A stretch of DNA of 64,000 bases from Acidobacteriota bacterium. GTDB taxonomy: Bacteria; Actinomycetota; Acidimicrobiia; Spongiisociales; UBA5794. The stretch is from positions 46,212 through 110,211 of the forward strand of contig JADFQA010000003.1 of NCBI GenBank assembly GCA_022562055.1, written 5' to 3'. Below are positions 52,734-60,535 of the stretch, piece by piece. The notes beneath the pieces were generated by a model that worked only from the letters and a program-made list of their open reading frames with translations, was not told where the DNA came from and searched no databases. Numbering within the stretch: position 1 is the first letter of the stretch; each line of letters begins with the position of its first letter. The translations under genes and the position numbers were made by a program.

Positions 52734-53426
52734 ATGCACATTGCGATCATCACGATTTTCCCTGATTTCTTTGCTGAGACGCTCGAAATATCGATTGTTG
52801 GCAAGGCTCGCGCTACAGGCCTTCTTGAAACAACTGTTGTCGATTTACGGGAGTTTGGCAGTGGCGTACATCGCCAGGTCGACGATGCGCCATTTGGTGG
52901 CGGGGTTGGCATGGTGCTGCAACCCGAGCCAATGGCGAACGCCTTGGGACCCTACGCGGCGACTCGACGGATTCTGTTGACACCTGCCGGCGCAACCCTC
53001 ACGCAGGTGACTCTCGATCGCTGGGCGCTACTTCCTGCATTGACTCTGGTGTGCGGGAGATACGAAGGTGTCGATGAGCGCATTGCAGAAAACTTCATTG
53101 ACGAGGAGGTCTCTATCGGCGACTATGTCCTGCTCGGCGGGGAAGTGGCTGCGTTGGCGATCGTTGAAGGGGTGACAAGGCTGTTACCGGGTGCGCTTGG
53201 CAACCCAGAATCAGTGCACACCGAATCTTTCCGCAACGGCCTGCTTGAAGAGCCCCAGTACACTCGACCAGCAGATTGGCGTGGGTGGTCCGTACCCGAC
53301 GTGCTGCTGTCCGGGCACCACGAACGGGTTGAGGAGTGGCGCCGGCAGCAGCGGCTTGAGCGAACTCGCCTACGTCGACCCGACTTGCTCCGCACAGAGT
53401 TCGCCGAGCCTAGGGAAGTGGAGTAA
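52734..53426 (+). CDS. trmD: tRNA guanine-37 N1-methyltransferase TrmD
   Basis: A 230-residue SPOUT methyltransferase modifying G37 to prevent frameshifting. [20 protein letters not shown] is the start. [17 protein letters not shown] and [20 protein letters not shown] line the SAM knot, with [20 protein letters not shown]. The C-terminal [20 protein letters not shown] binds tRNA. rplS follows after 37 bases. Its usual upstream partner rimM is displaced. Confidence 0.96.
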   Translation: MHIAIITIFPDFFAETLEISIVGKARATGLLETTVVDLREFGSGVHRQVDDAPFGGGVGMVLQPEPMANALGPYAATRRILLTPAGATLTQVTLDRWALLPALTLVCGRYEGVDERIAENFIDEEVSIGDYVLLGGEVAALAIVEGVTRLLPGALGNPESVHTESFRNGLLEEPQYTRPADWRGWSVPDVLLSGHHERVEEWRRQQRLERTRLRRPDLLRTEFAEPREVE

Positions 53427-53463
53427 GCTCCCAGACGGTTTTGAACACGCCTCGGAGGACTCC

Positions 53464-53808
53464 GTGAACTTGCTCGATCATGTCGAGTCCGCGTACTTGC
53501 GCGATGACATCCCAGATTTCAGCCCCGGTGACACGGTGCGCGTCCACGTGCGGGTCGTTGAAGGTAGTCGCCACCGACTCCAGGTGTTCGAGGGTGTTGT
53601 CATAGCCCGCAACGGTGGCGGCATTCGCGCGACATTCACTGTTCGCAAAATCAGCGCAGGTGTCGGTGTCGAACGCATTTTTCCGGTCCATGCGCCGATT
53701 ATCGATCATCTCGAAGTGGTGCGCCGCGGCGACGTGCGGCGAGCCAAGCTCTACTACTTGCGTGACCGCGTTGGTAAGGCGGCGCGCATCAAGGAGAAGC
53801 GGGACTGA
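53464..53808 (+). CDS. rplS: 50S ribosomal protein bL19
   Basis: A 114-residue large-subunit protein. [59 protein letters not shown] and [20 protein letters not shown] cover the full family length. GTG at 53464 follows GGAGG. The open frame reaches back to 53191 inside trmD, but only this start gives the normal protein. Confidence 0.96.
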   Translation: MNLLDHVESAYLRDDIPDFSPGDTVRVHVRVVEGSRHRLQVFEGVVIARNGGGIRATFTVRKISAGVGVERIFPVHAPIIDHLEVVRRGDVRRAKLYYLRDRVGKAARIKEKRD

Positions 53809-53813
53809 GCGAG

Positions 53814-54581
53814 GTGGCCGACCCCGAAGGCTCCTCTACGCAAGGGGGAACTCCGCCCCCAGACCCGTTTGCAAGCCCGAGACCTCCCTCTGGAGAATTC
53901 CAGTCCGCGCGGGTAGAGACACCGGCACCGCAAAACGATGACCTTGCCGGCGATGGGTCCACGAGCACCGTCAAGTCCGACGACGTCTCTGAATCTGACG
54001 ACAAGGCGGACAAAACTAGTTTTCTACTGGACCTTCTCTCGCTCGCGATCAAGGCTGTTGCCGTTGCGGTCATCATCAAGCTGTTGCTCGTTCAGGTGTT
54101 CTGGATACCGTCCGAGTCGATGCTCGACACATTAGAGGTCGGTGACCGTGTTGCGGTCAACAAGCTTGCCTATCGAATCGGCGACATCGACCGGGGCCAC
54201 GTTGTCGTATTCGACCTCACACCGCGCACCGGTGAATCTCTACCGAGCGCAGTCGTGCGCACCGTGGCCGAGGCGGTGGGCGTTTCGACACCACAATCTG
54301 ATCTCATCAAGCGTGTAATAGGTCTACCAGGAGAATCGATCGAAGTGCGCGACCAGACCGTGTTCATAGACGGTGTCGCGCTCGACGAACCGTACGCAGT
54401 TTGGGATGGCCCGAGCCCTGACTTCGGTCCTCAGCTCGTCCCCGATGGGGAAGTCTTTGTCATGGGAGATAACCGCAACCACTCGCGCGACAGCCGCGTC
54501 TTCGGAACGGTGCCTGAGCAGCGAATTATCGGCCGCGCCTTCGTGATACTTTGGCCATTCTCAAATTGGAGCGGTCTCTGA
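53814..54581 (+). CDS. lepB: Signal peptidase I (first copy)
   Basis: A 255-residue membrane peptidase that cleaves signal peptides of exported proteins. A long acidic, Pro/Ser-rich cytoplasmic N-terminus (about 1-67) precedes one membrane helix (LLSLAIKAVAVAVIIKLLLV). S102 in FWIPSESMLDTL is the nucleophile and K166 in LIKRVIGLPGESIEV the general base. Box E is VFVMGDNRNHSRDSRVFG. GTG start 5 bases after rplS. A second lepB follows after one gene. Confidence 0.95.
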   Translation: MADPEGSSTQGGTPPPDPFASPRPPSGEFQSARVETPAPQNDDLAGDGSTSTVKSDDVSESDDKADKTSFLLDLLSLAIKAVAVAVIIKLLLVQVFWIPSESMLDTLEVGDRVAVNKLAYRIGDIDRGHVVVFDLTPRTGESLPSAVVRTVAEAVGVSTPQSDLIKRVIGLPGESIEVRDQTVFIDGVALDEPYAVWDGPSPDFGPQLVPDGEVFVMGDNRNHSRDSRVFGTVPEQRIIGRAFVILWPFSNWSGL

Positions 54582-54607
54582 GTTTCCGGCTCGCTTCTCG
54601 TGCGGCG

Positions 54608-55237
54608 ATGATTGGTCCCGTCACAGAACTCGCCGCGAACTTTCCGTACTTCGCACAGCGCCTCGATCGCAACGGAGTTCCCCCGTTGTGGAAGCGGGAC
54701 CCGGGCTTCGCGTCTCTAGTCCACATCATTCTTGAGCAACAGGTGTCTTTGGCGAGCGCCCAGGCTGCTTTTAGCCGGCTCGTCAATAACCTCGGCGTGG
54801 TCACACCGGACCGTTTCGCTGGCCTGGATGCGGCTACGGCTCGCATTATCGGTTTCTCACATCAGAAATTCGGCTACTGCTTAGGCATCGCCCGACTGCT
54901 GGTTGAGAATCCGGACCTGCTTGTGGTCGACGACCTCGACGATGCCGCGGCGTTCTCCAAGCTATGTGGCCTGCGCGGGGTAGGCCCGTGGACCGCTGCG
55001 GTGTACCTCATGTTTGCGGACCTACGCTGCGACCTGTGGCCTCGCGGCGATCGTGCGTTGGTCGTTTCGATGGAGTCCGTCATGGGGCTTTCCAGCGTGC
55101 CGACTTACGACGATGCCGACGCCATTGCGGAGGCGTGGGCACCGCATCGAGCAACTGCCGCCCGCATACTGTGGCACGACTACCTCGGCGGCCTCGACTA
55201 CAGCGACCGCCAGGGCATTGCTGTACTTCGTCGATAG
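54608..55237 (+). CDS. HhH-GPD DNA glycosylase (AlkA/DNA-3-methyladenine glycosylase II-like)
   Basis: A 209-residue base-excision glycosylase. LVHIILEQQVSLASAQAAFS is the conserved N-terminal helix region. LCGLRGVGPWTAAVYLM is the hairpin, and D in LWPRGDRALV the catalytic aspartate. It lacks the N-terminal TATA-like domain of E. coli AlkA. The ATG at 54608 is chosen; the frame is open from 54551 and overlaps lepB. The M. tuberculosis locus carries rnhB here instead. Confidence 0.85.
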   Translation: MIGPVTELAANFPYFAQRLDRNGVPPLWKRDPGFASLVHIILEQQVSLASAQAAFSRLVNNLGVVTPDRFAGLDAATARIIGFSHQKFGYCLGIARLLVENPDLLVVDDLDDAAAFSKLCGLRGVGPWTAAVYLMFADLRCDLWPRGDRALVVSMESVMGLSSVPTYDDADAIAEAWAPHRATAARILWHDYLGGLDYSDRQGIAVLRR

Positions 55238-55249
55238 AGTGCGTAGCGT

Positions 55250-55933
55250 ATGGAATCTGATCCGAAGCCCGATTCATTCGAGACACTTCACTCGAGCCAT
55301 GACGATCACGATGAGCGGCGAGCAGTGTCCGCTCGGTCCCTCCGCATAAGGTCCCGTTTCCGGTCAATACGGGATTTTCTCATCCTACTTTTGGCGGCGT
55401 TTGCGACCGCGATTGTCATCGAGACATTTTTGATCCAGGCATTTTTCATCCCTTCGGCGTCGATGGAACAGACCCTCACCGTCGATGACTGGGTGGTGGT
55501 CAACAAGATGGCATACCGTTTTGGCGACATCCAACGCGGCGATGTAATCGTATTTGACGAAATAACCTCTAGTCCCTCTCCGCCCGAGTCGTTCATTGGC
55601 GCGGTTTCGAGAAACGTGCGCGAAGCACTAGGCACACGGACGCCCGGCGTCCAACTCATCAAGCGAGTGATTGCACTTGAAGGCGAAACGATCGAGATCA
55701 AGGGAGGATCCGTGTACATCGATGGTCTCTTGCTCAGCGAGGGGTACGTCCCTGACGGGTTGGTCCTACAACCGTATGCGCCGTTCACGATCCCCGCTGG
55801 ACACGTGTTTGTGATGGGTGACAACCGCAACCGTTCGAAAGACTCGCGAGTGTTCGGAACGGTTCCCGAAGACGTCATTGTCGGTCGGGCGCTGGCGGTC
55901 GTGTGGCCCGCAGGACATTGGAGTGGTCTGTAG
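55250..55933 (+). CDS. lepB: Signal peptidase I (second copy)
   Basis: A 227-residue paralogue of the upstream lepB with a shorter, basic N-terminus. One membrane helix (FLILLLAAFATAIVIETFLI) is followed by S71 in FFIPSASMEQTL and K138 in LIKRVIALEGETIEI. Box E reads VFVMGDNRNRSKDSRVFG. Both catalytic residues are intact, so two active enzymes with different substrates or expression are likely. The pair probably arose by local duplication followed by divergence. Confidence 0.95.
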   Translation: MESDPKPDSFETLHSSHDDHDERRAVSARSLRIRSRFRSIRDFLILLLAAFATAIVIETFLIQAFFIPSASMEQTLTVDDWVVVNKMAYRFGDIQRGDVIVFDEITSSPSPPESFIGAVSRNVREALGTRTPGVQLIKRVIALEGETIEIKGGSVYIDGLLLSEGYVPDGLVLQPYAPFTIPAGHVFVMGDNRNRSKDSRVFGTVPEDVIVGRALAVVWPAGHWSGL

Positions 55934-56069
55934 ATCGTGAGGGAGGCGGTCGAGTGTCGTAAGCCGCGACGAACGGTTTGTCGGTGGCGTTTGATAGAAA
56001 CGCATTAGAAGTCGTCCTTAGCTTCCGAAGTATCTATTATCACGCCCACCCCAAGGCAAGGACCATCAC

Positions 56070-56366
56070 ATGAGTGATGAAGATCTCGAGCGTTACGAAA
56101 CCGACATCGAGCTACAGATCTACAAGGAGTATCGCGACGTACTGTCGATGTTCCGGTTCGTTGTTGAGACCGAACGCCGTTTTTACCTTGCCAATGGTGT
56201 CGAGTTGAATACGAAAAGCATTGACGGCTCCGTCTATTTTGAATTGGAGCTTGAAGACGCATGGGTATGGGACATGTACCGTCCGGCCCGTTTCGTGAAG
56301 AAGGTCAAAGTGATGACCTTTCGAGACGTCAATATCGAGGAACTCGAACACTCCGCAAAACTGTAG
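56070..56366 (+). CDS. DUF2469 family protein
   Basis: A 98-residue acidic protein starting MSDEDLERYETDIELQIYKE and ending KKVKVMTFRDVNIEELE, the actinobacterial DUF2469 pattern. Function unknown; it is always near lepB/rnhB and yraN (Rv2901c position). AAGGA lies 8 bases before the ATG. TATTAT near 56035 is a good -10 within the 136-base gap after lepB. Confidence 0.88.
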   Translation: MSDEDLERYETDIELQIYKEYRDVLSMFRFVVETERRFYLANGVELNTKSIDGSVYFELELEDAWVWDMYRPARFVKKVKVMTFRDVNIEELEHSAKL

Positions 56367-56710
56367 GCGTTCACGCAGACAGTGCGAAACGCCGAATCTC
56401 GGTTGGTGAAATCGGCGAACGGTGTGCTGCAGAGTTTCTGATTCGTCGCGGTGCCTCAGTCCTCCATCGAAACCTAAGAGTGTCCGGTGGCGAACTCGAC
56501 CTTGTCGTCAAACATCGGGGTGTAACAATCGCTGTGGAAGTGAAGACGATTGTCGGCCGAGGAGATCCGCTCGACAGGATCGACACCCACAAAAGGGACG
56601 TTGTCTATCGCTCGGTTGCCGCCGCCAAGGTCCCGATTCAACGCGTGGATGCGATTGGTGTTCAGCTCTTCCCGGATCGCGTCGCAATACGCTGGGTTCG
56701 GCACCTGTAA
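56261..56710 (+). CDS. yraN: UPF0102/YraN endonuclease-like protein, start unclear
   Basis: The family domain begins at about 56390: GEIGERCAAEFLIRRGASVL, then SGGELDLVVKHRGVTIAVEV with the PD-(D/E)xK-like residues D and ExK. It is complete to the stop. There is no ATG, GTG or TTG near that point. The only in-frame starts are ATGs at 56261 and 56267, which would overlap DUF2469 by about 100 bases in another frame. A non-standard start or frameshifting from DUF2469 is possible. Family members are linked to DNA uptake or repair. Confidence 0.75.
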   Translation: MGMGHVPSGPFREEGQSDDLSRRQYRGTRTLRKTVGVHADSAKRRISVGEIGERCAAEFLIRRGASVLHRNLRVSGGELDLVVKHRGVTIAVEVKTIVGRGDPLDRIDTHKRDVVYRSVAAAKVPIQRVDAIGVQLFPDRVAIRWVRHL

Positions 56711-56775
56711 CACGGTTCCAATCGGCGGCCATTGAATCGGTGTCGGTGTAGATTCTTCGTGTTGGAGGAAAGACG

Positions 56776-57786
56776 ATGGTAGACAAACCCCCACCGAAAT
56801 CTGAGCGCCGCCGTTGGCCGGTATGGAAGGTAGTGATCGTCGTGGCGAGCGGGGTCGTCTTGACGGTCGGGGTGCTCGCGGCAGCGTTGCTCGTCGACTC
56901 AGGGGAGCCGGACACAACCGAGGTTTCGCCTGGGGCGACCTCACCGACGGTCCCAGCTGTCGCGGCATCACCAACCCTCATAGTATCTCCTACCACCTCG
57001 ACCACGGAAGCCGTCTTTTCGACGACTTCGCCTACCACGGACGAGAACCCCTTTGTTGGGAGATGGACGGCGACCGCCCTCGATGGCAGCCAGTTAGACC
57101 TTCGCGTTGGTCCTGATGGTGCCTTTATGCACTGGGACTCTGCCTCTCGAGATTGTCGAGATCAGGGATTCGCACATTCACCCGAAACGTGGGCCGGATC
57201 GGCCACTGTAGAACTGACGGATCAGCCTTCGTTCATCGACGACATGGTCGGAGAAGGCGCAAACCTCGTGCCGACCCTCACGATTGCAGGGTCGGTGGTG
57301 TGTTACCCGTACGATCTCGAAAGTGGCAGCGCCAGCGATCGAGCCCTCAGATTCTTTCATGACCAGAGCCGTGACGCACTCGAGCCTGCCAGCGGCGGTG
57401 TGCGGTACACAAGATTGGCGCCAGTCGGTGGAGTCCTCCCAGACGCTAGTAACCCGTTTGTTGGGTCGTGGGAGGCCACGGATCAAGACGGCACCCGCGT
57501 TGCGATGTCGATCCTCGCCGATGGATCGTGGGAGTCTTCAGACACGCGCTCTGGCCTGTGCGAGACCCAGGGTTTCACCTATGCCACCTGGTCAGCGCAA
57601 GGTTCCGGCACGTTCGACCTTGCGGGAAAGTCGGTGTTTGAGGTGGCACCGATCGCCAACTGCCACCCGCGAGGCTCGGAGCAGAGTTCGCAACTTCCGG
57701 ATGTGAGCCTGCGTTTCGAGCATGAGGCGTCGTCCGATACGGTGGTGCTGTCGGAGGATGACATCGTCTACACCCGACTGCCATGA
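56776..57786 (+). CDS. Membrane-anchored protein with two tandem lipocalin-like repeats
   Basis: A 336-residue protein with one membrane segment (VVIVVASGVVLTVGVLAAAL), a Thr/Pro/Ser-rich stalk (about 45-88) and two homologous outer domains (about 91-213 and 226-335). Both start NPFVGxWxAT and end RF(F/E)H...YTRL. Each holds two cysteines at matching places (C127/C176 and C262/C296), suggesting one disulfide per domain. The units look like small beta barrels. No function can be given. GGAGGAAAG precedes the ATG. Confidence 0.8.
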   Translation: MVDKPPPKSERRRWPVWKVVIVVASGVVLTVGVLAAALLVDSGEPDTTEVSPGATSPTVPAVAASPTLIVSPTTSTTEAVFSTTSPTTDENPFVGRWTATALDGSQLDLRVGPDGAFMHWDSASRDCRDQGFAHSPETWAGSATVELTDQPSFIDDMVGEGANLVPTLTIAGSVVCYPYDLESGSASDRALRFFHDQSRDALEPASGGVRYTRLAPVGGVLPDASNPFVGSWEATDQDGTRVAMSILADGSWESSDTRSGLCETQGFTYATWSAQGSGTFDLAGKSVFEVAPIANCHPRGSEQSSQLPDVSLRFEHEASSDTVVLSEDDIVYTRLP

Positions 57787-57796
57787 GGTAACGGCC

Positions 57797-57991
57797 AGTG
57801 GCCGTTGTCGAACTCTCGTTGGTCCGCGTGTTGCCAATCCTCGTCCCGTTGGGAGGGCGCTTGGAAACGAGTTGTTCGGTCTGGATTCAGTACGAGTTGG
57901 CATATATCGCATCGTGTACGAATCCGGCGACGAAAACACAGTTCGGGTGCTCTGTATCGACCACCGCGCTGATGTCTACCGTCCCCGCTAA
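57797..57991 (+). pseudogene. RelE/ParE-family toxin remnant
   Basis: The last about 54 residues match a RelE toxin C-terminus: GPRVANPRPVGRALGNELFG, LDSVRVGIYRIVYESGDEN, VRVLCIDHRADVYRPR, then stop. The preceding toxin segment seems to continue in another frame (VAVVELSLV from about 57798), so there is a frameshift, and the first 25 or so residues are absent. No antitoxin gene is adjacent. It is a decayed toxin-antitoxin module. Confidence 0.65.
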
Positions 57992-58055
57992 ACGCTTTGC
58001 TCGGAGGCAGGTCGCTTGGCGGGTCTCCCCGGGCGCAGTGTCGCCTGAGGCTTGT

Positions 58056-59270
58056 TTAGAGGACCGTCGCCAGAGTATCGACCATGCGTGTCACTTCCTC
58101 CGCTGTGTTGTAGTGAGCGAAACTGATCCTCGCCACGTTCTCGATGCCGCACGCTGCGACGAGTCTCGCCGCATAGAAGTGGTCGGCGTCGGCAGCGATC
58201 TGTGACTCTGCCAGACGGTCAACGATGCTGCGTGCGGTGGGTTGCTTGGGGGCGAGGGAAAAGTTGGCGACCTTGTCGGGATGATCTGTGGTCCCGATGA
58301 CCCGTGTACCTCGCGATAGGAGAAGCTCGACTAGGGGTAACGCGAGTTCGAATTCGTGGGCGCGCATCAACTCGGATAGCTCTCGCACGCGGACCGCCCG
58401 GTTAGCGACGTTGATCCCGTGATGGTCGGCGAGCGTGTCAAAGTAGTCACCGAGACCGACAAGCGCGGCGATCGCAGCGTGATCGGGACCGGCGCCGTCA
58501 AGCCGCTTCCACGGCACGTCGGTGTTGAAAAAATGCGATTGCGGCGTGACGGCCTCAAGCAAGCGCGGTGTGGTGACCATAGCTCCGAGATGCGGTGCAA
58601 ACGTCTTGTAGAGACTAAACAGATAGGCGTCTGCTCCGGTCGCGTCAACATGTGGCCACATGTGCGGCGCGGCGGCAACACCATCAACGATGAGGAAGCG
58701 ATTTCGCATGTGGACCAGCTCCGCAACCTGCGCAACCGGGTTGATCACACCGGCGACGTTCGACACGTGTGTCATCGCGACGACGACGACTGCATCGGTG
58801 AGGGTCGATTCAAGATCCTCTATATCAAGCAGGCCGGATGTGGGGTCGACGTGCCACCAGAGCAAATTTGCCCCCGTCTCGTCGCACAGTCGCTCCCAGC
58901 ACCCTATGTTCGCTTCGTGGTCCTGATCAGTGACGATGATCTCGTCTCCAGGTCCGAGATTGCCCCGGAAAGCGTTGGCCAGCGTATTCAAGTTCTGGGT
59001 AGTCGATGGGCCGATCGTCAGTCGGTCGATCGGTACGCCGAGCAGGTCGGCGAGCGTGGCCCGTCCAGCATCCATTGCCTCGCCGGCGCGTTTCGCCATG
59101 GGGTTGTCCCCGTACGGCTGTACCTTGAAATCGGTGAGAAACTCAACGTATCGATCAAGCACGGCAGCGGGAAGGTAGCTACCCCCGGCGTTTTGGAAGA
59201 AGCCCCACGTCCGGGTTGGCTCCTTCGCAAACGCGGGGAACTGCGATCGGGCAAATGTGACATCAAACAT
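58056..59270 (-). CDS. Cysteine desulfurase-like class V aminotransferase (VC1184 type)
   Basis: A 404-residue PLP enzyme. LTIGPSTTQNLNTLANAF, VVAMTHVSNVAGVINPVAQV, FLIVDGVAAAPHMW and the PLP lysine in YLFSLYKTFAPHLGAM follow the VC1184 subgroup. No clear persulfide Cys loop is seen, so desulfurase activity is uncertain; a C-S lyase role (as EgtE in ergothioneine synthesis) is worth considering since egtE is otherwise missing. AGGAGG 5 bases before the ATG at 59270 sets the start, overlapping the upstream small gene. Confidence 0.85.
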   Translation of the reverse strand: MFDVTFARSQFPAFAKEPTRTWGFFQNAGGSYLPAAVLDRYVEFLTDFKVQPYGDNPMAKRAGEAMDAGRATLADLLGVPIDRLTIGPSTTQNLNTLANAFRGNLGPGDEIIVTDQDHEANIGCWERLCDETGANLLWWHVDPTSGLLDIEDLESTLTDAVVVVAMTHVSNVAGVINPVAQVAELVHMRNRFLIVDGVAAAPHMWPHVDATGADAYLFSLYKTFAPHLGAMVTTPRLLEAVTPQSHFFNTDVPWKRLDGAGPDHAAIAALVGLGDYFDTLADHHGINVANRAVRVRELSELMRAHEFELALPLVELLLSRGTRVIGTTDHPDKVANFSLAPKQPTARSIVDRLAESQIAADADHFYAARLVAACGIENVARISFAHYNTAEEVTRMVDTLATVL

Positions 59271-59440
59271 CATGACCTCCTGCGGCGAAGTTCCTTGTAC
59301 CAGCAACCGCGATGCCAGTGACGGCGCAGATCGGGGGCGAGCTGCGGCACGATAACAACGTGGCCGACGCCCTCGCCGATGGTTTGCTCGCACCCGGGGC
59401 AGAGGTATTGCTTGCGCGCCTGGTAGGGCTGAATTGTCAT
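59270..59440 (-). CDS. Small zinc-ribbon-like protein
   Basis: A 56-residue protein. YLCPGCEQTIGEGVGHVV supplies two cysteines and a His, and RRHWHRGCW a further His pair and Cys, a likely zinc site. Similar small proteins are widespread in actinobacteria, often labelled hypothetical. It is too short for automatic 60-residue cut-offs when started correctly; the frame is open to 59605, but the conserved part begins at the ATG at 59440. Its stop overlaps the aminotransferase start. Confidence 0.75.
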   Translation of the reverse strand: MTIQPYQARKQYLCPGCEQTIGEGVGHVVIVPQLAPDLRRHWHRGCWYKELRRRRS

Positions 59441-59468
59441 GACGTCTTCGTGTCCAAAGGGCATACGA

Positions 59469-59579
59469 CTACCCGAAGAATCCCCAGCCGATAAGCGCGA
59501 CCGTGACAACGACGAACAGGATGACGAGCACAAGATCGAGGGTTGTCTTGTCTTGGTTTCGAAAAGGATTGAGACCCAT
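59469..59579 (-). CDS. 36-residue single-pass membrane protein
   Basis: ATG at 59579 opens MGLNPFRNQDKTTLDLVLVI followed by LFVVVTVALIGWGFFG and TAG. A short basic head and one membrane helix make up the whole protein. I recall similar NPFR-headed short membrane proteins in other actinobacteria but cannot check this. It lies 28 bases ahead of the zinc-ribbon gene on the same strand. TACCAT sits 6 bases before the ATG (59586-59591), a leaderless promoter. Confidence 0.65.
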   Translation of the reverse strand: MGLNPFRNQDKTTLDLVLVILFVVVTVALIGWGFFG

Positions 59580-59585
59580 GCGCAC

Positions 59586-59591
59586 ATGGTA
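59586..59591 (-). promoter_or_regulatory. Putative -10 element of a leaderless transcript (36-residue membrane protein operon)
   Basis: On the minus strand TACCAT is followed by six bases (GTGCGC) and the ATG at 59579. Confidence 0.45.
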
Positions 59592-59626
59592 CGGCCCCGC
59601 GACATCGATGCAACACGGCTACGCGG

Positions 59627-59632
59627 TAAGGT
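59627..59632 (+). promoter_or_regulatory. Putative -10 element of a leaderless transcript (second crotonase)
   Basis: TAAGGT is followed by six bases and the ATG at 59639. Together with the element at 59586-59591 it makes a compact divergent promoter pair. Confidence 0.45.
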
Positions 59633-59638
59633 TCGCCC

Positions 59639-60430
59639 ATGGCTGACCCGAGTTTTCTGTTGATCTCCGATACCAACGCGGTTCGGTGGTTGACACTAAA
59701 TCGTCCCGATGTGATGAACGCGACGCCGCGCTCTGGTTGGGTGGAGCTGAGGGATGCGTTCAGAGACTTCCGGTCATGCGATCAGAGGGTTCTCGTTATC
59801 TCAGGGTCGGGAGGGAACTTTTGCTCAGGCGCCGATGTCGGCGAAAACGACTTTGCCGAGACAGCGTCCTCAGCAGCAGTCGGTGCAGCGTGGATGCGTC
59901 CGGTTGGGGAGGCAGCAACCGAGCTTTTCCACATGCCAAAACCGGTGATCGCGATGGTCGACGGGGTCGCCGCCGGTGCAGGACTCAACCTTGCGCTGGG
60001 TTGCGATGTTGTTATTGCGTCCGAGGATGCGCGGTTCGGAGAGGTGTTTGTGCGACGTGGACTGACCGTCGACTTCGGTGGAACATGGTTGCTCCCGCGT
60101 TTGGTTGGCCTTGCCCGCGCAAAAGAGATGGCGTTGACCGGACGTATGGTCGACGCCCACGAGGCGATGAGGATCGGTCTCGTGTCGGCAATCGTCCCGG
60201 TCGGCAGCCTTCGCAAAAACGTCGAAGAACTCGCAAACGAGCTTACGGCCGGAGCACCGCTTGCACAGCGCTTCATCAAGCAGGGACTGAACCGCTCATT
60301 TGAATGGTCCTTCGAGCAGGCCGTCGCGTACGAGACCCAGGCGCAGGCAACACTGTTGACATCGGACGATGTTGCCGAAGGAGTGCGTTCATTTCAGGAA
60401 CAGCGGTCCCCGAAATTCACCGGTCACTGA
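59639..60430 (+). CDS. Enoyl-CoA isomerase/hydratase family protein (PaaG-like)
   Basis: A 263-residue crotonase. The oxyanion region is NFCSGADV (about 60-67). The first hydratase Glu is replaced by N117 in AGAGLNLALGCD, and the second by F137. Instead D145 in GLTVDFGGTWLLPRL sits where PaaG-type isomerases carry their catalytic Asp. Double-bond isomerisation is therefore more likely than hydration. It differs clearly from the hydratase at the window start. Confidence 0.85.
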   Translation: MADPSFLLISDTNAVRWLTLNRPDVMNATPRSGWVELRDAFRDFRSCDQRVLVISGSGGNFCSGADVGENDFAETASSAAVGAAWMRPVGEAATELFHMPKPVIAMVDGVAAGAGLNLALGCDVVIASEDARFGEVFVRRGLTVDFGGTWLLPRLVGLARAKEMALTGRMVDAHEAMRIGLVSAIVPVGSLRKNVEELANELTAGAPLAQRFIKQGLNRSFEWSFEQAVAYETQAQATLLTSDDVAEGVRSFQEQRSPKFTGH

Positions 60431-60535
60431 CCTGTCGCCTGGCCCTGGCCACTATCGAGAGGGCGCTCAAACACAAACGGGAATGGCAAACGCCCGTCGT
60501 GGGTTCGTCAAGTGACTGATCCAGAGGAGGTCATG

